A DNA stretch of 29,432 bases from JBDSTZ01 sp039927975 (GTDB lineage Bacteria > Pseudomonadota > Gammaproteobacteria > Burkholderiales > Burkholderiaceae_D): NCBI GenBank assembly GCA_039927975.1, contig JBDSTZ010000208.1, positions 1 to 29,432 on the forward strand. Reading direction: 5' to 3'. Below are positions 24,065-29,432 of this stretch, one piece after another. A program made the translations under genes and the position numbers. The notes below the pieces were generated by a model, which worked only from the letters and a program-made list of their open reading frames with translations, searched no databases and was not told the DNA's origin. Each line of letters opens with the position of its first letter. The first letter of the stretch is position 1.

Positions 24065-26394
24065 ATGACCCACACACCAGATGCACTGCGCCGGGAAATA
24101 ATGAACCAACCCATCGCCAACGACGCTGCCGCCCAGCGTGAAACCGCGCCCGTGATTTTGGTGGTGGACGACACGGCCGCCAACCTCGTCGTTATGGTCG
24201 ACTATCTCGCCGCGCACGGCTTCACCGTCGTCGTCGCGCAGGCCGGCGAGGAGGCGGTCGAGCGCGCGCGCTTCGCCCTGCCCGACCTGATCCTGCTCGA
24301 CGTGATGATGCCCGGCATGAACGGTTTCGACACTTGCCGCCACCTCAAGTCCGACCGCAGCACCCGCGAGATTCCGTCATCTTCATGACCGCGCTGTCCG
24401 ACCCCGAGGACAAGATCAGCGGTTTCACCGCCGGCGGGGTCGACTACATCACCAAACCCTTCCAACTGGAGGAAGTGCTGGCGCGCGTCAACACCCACCT
24501 GGCCTTGCAAGCCATGCGGCGCCAGCTGGCGGCGCAAAACCAGCGCCTGCGCTGCGAGGTGACGGTGCGGCTGCAGGCCGAGGCGGCCCTGCAGCGTGCG
24601 CGCGACGAGCTCGAAGAGCGGGTCGCGCAGCGCACCGCCGAACTGGCGCAGGCCAACGCCAGCCTGACCGCCGAGATCGACGAACGCCGCCGCATGCAGG
24701 AGGAACTGCAGGAGCGCGAAGGACGCATCCGCCGCCTGGTCGAGTCGAACATCATCGGCATTTTCTTCTGGAGCCAGTACGGCGAAATCACCTTCGCCAA
24801 CGACGCTTTCCTGCAGATCATCGGCTATTCGCGCGCCGACCTCGACGCCGGCCTGCTCGAGTGGCGCAACCTCACCCCGCCCGAGTTCCGCGCCGCCGAC
24901 CGCCGCGCGCTGGGCGAGATCGCCGAACGCGGGGTCTGCGCCTCGTACGAAAAGGAATTCTTCCGCAAGGATTGCAGCCGCGTGCCAATCCTCATCGGCG
25001 CCGCCATCTTCGAGCAGTCGCGCAGCAATGGCCTCGCTTTCGTGCTCGACCTGAGCGCGCGCCGCCAGGCCGAGGCGCGCATCCGCCACATGGCGCATCA
25101 CGACGCCCTGACCGGCCTGCCCAACCGCCTGCTGCTGCAGGACCGCATGGCGCAGGCGATCGCCCTCGGGCGCCGCGCCGGCAGCCAGGTCGCGCTGCTG
25201 TTCATCGATCTCGACGACTTCAAGCGCATCAACGATTCGCTCGGCCACGAGATCGGCGACCGCCTCTTGCAGCTGGTCGCGGCGCGGCTGCAATCGTGCC
25301 TGCGCGACGGCGACAGCATCGCCAGGCTGGGCGGCGACGAATTCGTGCTCACCCTGGCCGCCCTGGCCGACGGCAACGACGCCGCCGTGGTTGCGCACAA
25401 GGTGCTGGACCTGCTCAAGGAACCCTTCCTGATCGACAACCATTCGCTGCACGTGAGCAGCAGCATCGGCATCAGCCTGTTCCCGGATGACGGCGCCGAC
25501 GTCGAAACGCTGATGCGCACGGCCGACACCGCGATGTACCACGCCAAGGAAAGCGGGCGCAACAACTACCAGTTCTTCACGCCGGCGCTCAACGAAGCGG
25601 TGCACCAGCGCCTGGCGCTGGAGAACCGCTTGCGCCAGGCGCTGGCGGGCGACGAGTTCGCCCTGTACTTCCAGCCGCAGATCGACATGCACAACGGCCA
25701 GATCTTTTCCTCCGAAGCCTTGCTGCGCTGGCTGCGGCCCGGCCAGGCGCCGATTTCCTGCGGCGAGTTCATCGCCACCGCGGAAAAGACCGGCCTGATC
25801 GTGCCGATCGGCGAATGGGCCTTGCGCCAGGCGTGCCGCCAGCTCAAGGCCTGGCACGCGCTCGGCCACCCCGCGCTGCGGGTCGCCGTCAACCTGTCGC
25901 CGCGCCAGTTCTACCAGCCCGACCTGCCGGGCATGGTCGCCCGGGTGCTGGAGGAAACCGGGCTCGATCCCACCTCGCTCGACCTCGAGATCACCGAGGG
26001 CATCCTGCTGCACCGAAACAGCGACAACATCGCCACCCTGCGCCGCCTGAGCGAGATGGGCATCCATTTGTCGGTCGACGATTTCGGCACCGGCTATTCC
26101 AGCCTGGCGTATCTGCAGCGCTACCCGATCAACGGCATCAAGATCGACCAGTCCTTCGTCGGCGCGCTGACTGACAACGCCAACGACCGCGCGCTGGTGA
26201 GCGCGATCATCGTGATGGGCCAGAGCCTCGGGCTCGACATCCTGGCCGAAGGCGTCGAGACGCCGCAACAGGCGGATTTCCTGATGGAGCATGGCTGCTC
26301 GTCGGCGCAGGGGTTTTACTACAGCCGCGCGGTGGCGCCGGAGGCGTTCACCGAACTGCTGTCGCGCACCGGCGCCGCCCACGCGCCCTGCTGA
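24065..26394 (+). pseudogene. Frameshifted REC-PAS-GGDEF-EAL c-di-GMP signalling gene
   Basis: Read with one base restored, this would be a 776-residue response regulator that makes and/or breaks c-di-GMP. The 5' part (24065-24388) encodes a receiver domain with DD at residues 35-36 and phospho-Asp79 in LLDVMMPG, and ends REIPSSS-stop. The rest of the receiver (VIFMTALSDPEDKISGF...DYITKPF) continues in the frame one base back. The joint is at about 24376: ATTCCG is followed by TCATC where ATTCCG-GTCATC is expected, so one G is missing. No slippery heptamer is present, so programmed shifting is unlikely. GGAGG at 24052-24056 supports the start at 24065. It is either a real mutation or a base-calling error. 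Confidence 0.75.
24385..26394 (+). CDS. Downstream frame: partial receiver, PAS, GGDEF and EAL domains
   Basis: This is the readable 3' part of the frameshifted gene. It could be translated alone by restart, since ATG 24385 overlaps the upstream stop as ATGA; the frame itself is open from 24334. A coiled coil (DELEERVAQRTAELAQANAS) links to a PAS domain (RRLVESNIIGIFFW ... NDAFLQIIGYS), then a GGDEF domain with intact ARLGGDEF and an inhibitory-site RDGD exactly five residues before it. An EAL domain follows with EALLRW, VNLSPRQF, LEITEG, DDFGTGYSSLAYL and EGVETPQQADFL, so phosphodiesterase residues look complete. Both output domains appear catalytically competent; loss of the receiver half would remove phosphorylation control. 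Confidence 0.6.
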   Translation: MTALSDPEDKISGFTAGGVDYITKPFQLEEVLARVNTHLALQAMRRQLAAQNQRLRCEVTVRLQAEAALQRARDELEERVAQRTAELAQANASLTAEIDERRRMQEELQEREGRIRRLVESNIIGIFFWSQYGEITFANDAFLQIIGYSRADLDAGLLEWRNLTPPEFRAADRRALGEIAERGVCASYEKEFFRKDCSRVPILIGAAIFEQSRSNGLAFVLDLSARRQAEARIRHMAHHDALTGLPNRLLLQDRMAQAIALGRRAGSQVALLFIDLDDFKRINDSLGHEIGDRLLQLVAARLQSCLRDGDSIARLGGDEFVLTLAALADGNDAAVVAHKVLDLLKEPFLIDNHSLHVSSSIGISLFPDDGADVETLMRTADTAMYHAKESGRNNYQFFTPALNEAVHQRLALENRLRQALAGDEFALYFQPQIDMHNGQIFSSEALLRWLRPGQAPISCGEFIATAEKTGLIVPIGEWALRQACRQLKAWHALGHPALRVAVNLSPRQFYQPDLPGMVARVLEETGLDPTSLDLEITEGILLHRNSDNIATLRRLSEMGIHLSVDDFGTGYSSLAYLQRYPINGIKIDQSFVGALTDNANDRALVSAIIVMGQSLGLDILAEGVETPQQADFLMEHGCSSAQGFYYSRAVAPEAFTELLSRTGAAHAPC

Positions 26395-26515
26395 TCGATT
26401 CGCATCCTGCCGATCGATGCGCCCTCGCACAGCCGGGCGGCGCGCCAGGCCGGCGGCGATTCAGCCATCCGGCCACGCGTGCCCGGGGAGCTCGGCGTGG
26501 CGCCGTCGCCCCGCA

Positions 26516-29432
26516 CTAGGAAGCGGGTGACGCCGGCTCGGGGTCGCCGGACGCCGCCGCCGGCTCGCTGCCGTAGCGTTCCACCAGCGCGGCGATGGCT
26601 TGCGACTGGTAGTCGCGCGCCAGTTCGCGCAGGCGGCGCGCGAACTGCGCGTAACGCGCGTCGAGCGCCAGCAGGTAGTCGGCCCGTTCACTGATCTTTT
26701 GCATATTGCCCAGGCGTGCGAGCTGCCTGAGCGTGGCGATCTCCGACGCCGGCGGCGCCACCAGCGCCGCCTCCTGGGGGCCGGCCGGCGCCGGCGCCGC
26801 CGCGCTGCCGGCGCCGATCCACTGCAGCGACAGGACCGCGCCGATTGCCGCCAGCAGCGCGTCGTGCTCGATCGGTTTGGCAAGGAAGGCGTTGGCGCCG
26901 GCCGCCAGGCTTTTCAGTTCGTCTTCGCGCGCGGCGCTGGCGGTCACCACAATGACCGGCACGCTGCCAAAGCGGGCCGAGGCGCGGATCCGCCGGGTCG
27001 CCTCGACGCCGTCCATCACCGGCATCATCACATCCATGACGATCAGGTCGGGCCGCACCTGCTCGAGCAGGGCCAGGCATTCCTCGCCGTTGGCGGCGTC
27101 GGCCACCGCGAAGCCGAGCGCATCGAGGGTGTCCATCAGCATCGCGCGGTTTTGCGGCACGTCGTCGACCACCAGCACCGTCTTGCGCGCGCCCTGGTAG
27201 CCGATCACGGTGTCGGCCGGCGCCGCCAGCGCCAGCGGCGCGCTGGCCAGCGGCAGTGCGAGGGTGAACCAGAACAGGCTGCCGCGCCCGCTCTCGGTGG
27301 CGACCTCGATGCGCCCGCCCATCAGGCCGATCAGCTGCTGGCTGATCGCCAGGCCGAGGCCGGTGCCGCCCTCGCGCCGCCCCATATCGGCCACCTGCTC
27401 GAAGGGCTGGAAGATGCGCGCCACCTGCTCGTCGCTCATGCCGATGCCGCTGTCTTCGACTTCGACGCGCAGCCTGGCGATGGCCGGCCCGGGCGCCGCA
27501 TCGGCGGCCGGCGGCAGCGCCAGCAGGCGCAGCTCGACCCGGCCGCGGTCGGTGAACTTGACCGCGTTGCCCAGCAAATTGAGCAGTACCTGGCGCAGCC
27601 GCTTGTCGTCCATCAGCACCGCCTCCGGCAGGCCGGCGCCGGCGCGGTAGCAAAAGCGCAAGCTCTTTTCCTCGGCCTTCACGCGCATGATGTCGACCAC
27701 CACGCGCATGAAATTGGCCAGATCGACCACGCCCGGGTGCAGCGTAAGCTTGCCAGCCTCGATCCGCGCCAGGTCGAGGATGTCGTTGATGAGGGTGAGC
27801 AGGTGCTGGCCGCTGGCGTGGATCGTCGCCAGGCCGCTGGCCTGGCGCTCGCTGAGCGCGCTGTCGCGCCGCAGCAGTTGGGCGTAGCCCATGATGGCGT
27901 TGAGCGGGGTGCGCAGTTCGTGGCTCATCTGGGCGAGAAATTCGCTGCGCATGCGCGCCAGCCGCACCGCCTCGGCCAGCGCGGCCTCGCGCGCCTGCTC
28001 GGCCCATTTGCGTTCGCTGACGTTGCGCGCCACCCCCACCGTGCCGAGCGCGCTGCCGTCCTCGTCGAGCACCGGCGCGCGCCAGGTCTCGATCCAGGCC
28101 AGGCCGCCGGGGCCGGGCAGCGCTTCCTCGACCGTCTTGCGCTGGCGCGTGCGCAGCACTTCGCGGTCGTCGGCGTCGTAGCGCGCGGCCAGCGCGGCCG
28201 GCCACAGCTGTTCGTCGGTGTGGCCCACCATCTGCGCGACCGGGTGACCGCAGGCGTCGGCGTTGGCCTGGTTGGTGGCCAGGTAGCGGCCCTCGGTGTC
28301 CTTGAGCCAGACCGACAGCGGCAGGGTGTCGATCAGGGTGCGCAGGTAGCGCGTCTGCTGGCGCAGTTCGGCGGTGCGGTGCTGGACGCGCTGCTCGAGC
28401 GTGTCGAAGGCGCGGCGCAGCTCGGCCGTCATGACGTTGAAGGCCGCGCCCAGTTCGCCGATTTCGTCGGGCGCGCTGACGGCGATTGGGGCCTGGCGCG
28501 GCGCGTCCGGCGCGCCGCCCAGGCCGCGCTGCACGCCGATCTGCTTGACCGCGCGGGTCAGGGCGACGATCGGATCGATGAAGCGGCCGACCCAGAAGAT
28601 CCCCACGCCAATGCACAGCGCCATGATCAGGCTGGCCGTCAGCAGGATCGCGCCGACGGTCTGGCCGATGTTGCGCAAGGTCGGCTCGCGCGAGGCGGCC
28701 ATGCCCAGGATCAGGCGCGGCTGGCGCTCGTACTGCCATGGCAGCAGGGCCACGTAGAATTCGCCGCCGCCGGCGCCGGCCACGGTTTGTTCGAGCACAT
28801 GCGGATTGCCGGCGCCGGCCAGGGCGCGCCGCAGCAGGGCGCGCGGCAGCAGGTCGGCGGCGGTCAGGCGCAGCTGGTGGGCGCCGTCGGGCGAGAGCAG
28901 CAGCGGCAGCTTGCCGCTGCGCGCCGCCAGCGCGTCGAGCATGGCGCGGTCGATGCGCTTGTCGAACACCACCATTGCGACGGTCGACTTGGGTTCGGCG
29001 CGGCCGCCTTCGCGCGCGCCGTCCGCTTCGGCGATCGTCAGGTCCGACACCAGCCGGAATACCGGCTGGATGAAGTCGCTCAGGCGCTGCTCGAAGGCGC
29101 CTTCGACCGGCACCGCGATTTCGATCGCGCCCTGCTGCGCGGCGGGAAACACGAATGACACCGTCGGCCGGCGTGGCGCATCGAGCATCAGCGCCAGCGG
29201 CGGCGGCGCCTGCGCGCGCCATGCCGGCCAGCCCATGAAGTCGACGATGGCGCCGTTGCCGACCGGGGTGCTGATCCATTGTGCCGGCGCCATGCCGCGC
29301 TGGACCATCATGCCGGCCTGGGTGTCGGCGACCGCGTGGCTGAGCTTGCCGCCGGTGTAGACCGCGATGCGCGAAAAGCCGCTCGCCCGCATCGCCAGGT
29401 ACAGCCGGTTGAGCGAGACGGCGCGCGCGTAC
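26516..29432 (-). CDS. Hybrid sensor histidine kinase, N terminus beyond the right edge
   Basis: At least 970 residues; the frame stays open through 29432 with sensible coding (LNRLYLAMRASGF), so the Met at 29392 is probably internal. From that Met, residues 1-240 form an extracytoplasmic sensor part, a transmembrane helix spans about 245-268, and a HAMP domain follows (to about 322). A PAS domain (LIDTLPLSVWLKDTEGRYLATN) precedes the HisKA box with His491 (MSHELRTPLNAI). The ATPase boxes NLLGNAVKFTD, VEDSGIGMSDEQ and GGTGLGLAIS are intact, and a receiver domain (VLVVDDVPQN, IVMDVMMPVMDG) follows. The last 90 residues resemble the helical tails seen after such receivers. It converges on the c-di-GMP gene at 26394 with a 121-bp gap. 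Confidence 0.88.
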   Translation of the reverse strand, partial: YARAVSLNRLYLAMRASGFSRIAVYTGGKLSHAVADTQAGMMVQRGMAPAQWISTPVGNGAIVDFMGWPAWRAQAPPPLALMLDAPRRPTVSFVFPAAQQGAIEIAVPVEGAFEQRLSDFIQPVFRLVSDLTIAEADGAREGGRAEPKSTVAMVVFDKRIDRAMLDALAARSGKLPLLLSPDGAHQLRLTAADLLPRALLRRALAGAGNPHVLEQTVAGAGGGEFYVALLPWQYERQPRLILGMAASREPTLRNIGQTVGAILLTASLIMALCIGVGIFWVGRFIDPIVALTRAVKQIGVQRGLGGAPDAPRQAPIAVSAPDEIGELGAAFNVMTAELRRAFDTLEQRVQHRTAELRQQTRYLRTLIDTLPLSVWLKDTEGRYLATNQANADACGHPVAQMVGHTDEQLWPAALAARYDADDREVLRTRQRKTVEEALPGPGGLAWIETWRAPVLDEDGSALGTVGVARNVSERKWAEQAREAALAEAVRLARMRSEFLAQMSHELRTPLNAIMGYAQLLRRDSALSERQASGLATIHASGQHLLTLINDILDLARIEAGKLTLHPGVVDLANFMRVVVDIMRVKAEEKSLRFCYRAGAGLPEAVLMDDKRLRQVLLNLLGNAVKFTDRGRVELRLLALPPAADAAPGPAIARLRVEVEDSGIGMSDEQVARIFQPFEQVADMGRREGGTGLGLAISQQLIGLMGGRIEVATESGRGSLFWFTLALPLASAPLALAAPADTVIGYQGARKTVLVVDDVPQNRAMLMDTLDALGFAVADAANGEECLALLEQVRPDLIVMDVMMPVMDGVEATRRIRASARFGSVPVIVVTASAAREDELKSLAAGANAFLAKPIEHDALLAAIGAVLSLQWIGAGSAAAPAPAGPQEAALVAPPASEIATLRQLARLGNMQKISERADYLLALDARYAQFARRLRELARDYQSQAIAALVERYGSEPAAASGDPEPASPAS

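Noticed and set aside
26600..29158. 852-codon plus-strand frame opposite the hybrid kinase
   Set aside because: It mirrors the kinase gene, whose HisKA, ATPase and receiver motifs are intact; the antisense product is compositionally biased.

Overview
The window is GC-rich, densely coded DNA from a Gram-negative beta-proteobacterium, most likely in the Oxalobacteraceae (Massilia/Duganella/Janthinobacterium type). The evidence is the 3' end of a 5S rRNA at the left edge that looks typical of that family, a CzcE-like protein, the style of the acyl-CoA ligases, and an Atm1-type ABC exporter. This placement is recognition by eye, not a search result.

Layout. 1-122: end of an rRNA operon with its intrinsic terminator. 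149-4004 (all minus strand): a CzcE-like metal-binding exported protein, a small two-helix membrane protein and two different FkbM-type methyltransferases. 4005-4311: a gap with a 36-codon signal-peptide-like remnant and a perfect TA-flanked inverted repeat that looks like fused IS630-type ends. 4309-7760 (minus): an MdtD-like DHA2 efflux pump, a PagL lipid A 3-O-deacylase and an M20 amidohydrolase. 8020-14953 (plus): a molybdopterin oxidoreductase, a 29-codon His/Cys-rich ORF and a lipoprotein aminopeptidase, joined by two ATGA overlaps, then two tandem FadD-type acyl-CoA ligases separated by a strong terminator. 15009-17913 (minus): a TPR-like membrane-anchored protein, a PhoD-type phosphatase and a YciA-type acyl-CoA thioesterase. 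17976-19832 (plus): an Atm1/HMT1-type ABC exporter. 19843-22219 (minus): type II L-asparaginase and a glutamate/aspartate-type symporter, divergent from an orphan GltL-like ABC ATPase (22433-23158). 23255-23823 (minus): a YlcI/YnfO-ParE toxin-antitoxin pair. 24065-26394 (plus): a REC-PAS-GGDEF-EAL gene broken by a one-base frameshift, convergent with a hybrid histidine kinase that runs off the right edge.

How it fits together. Most of the window is chromosomal housekeeping and accessory metabolism: fatty-acid activation and thioester turnover, Asp/Asn/Glu uptake and deamidation, envelope remodelling, metal and drug export, and c-di-GMP signalling. I found no CRISPR array, prophage, complete transposase or recognisable multi-gene defence system apart from the toxin-antitoxin pair. 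The most unusual signals are the translationally coupled His/Cys-rich mini-ORF at 10095-10184, the frameshifted c-di-GMP gene, the 47-bp TA-bounded hairpin that supplies the stop codon of the efflux gene, and several AT-rich or perfect palindromes in promoter positions.
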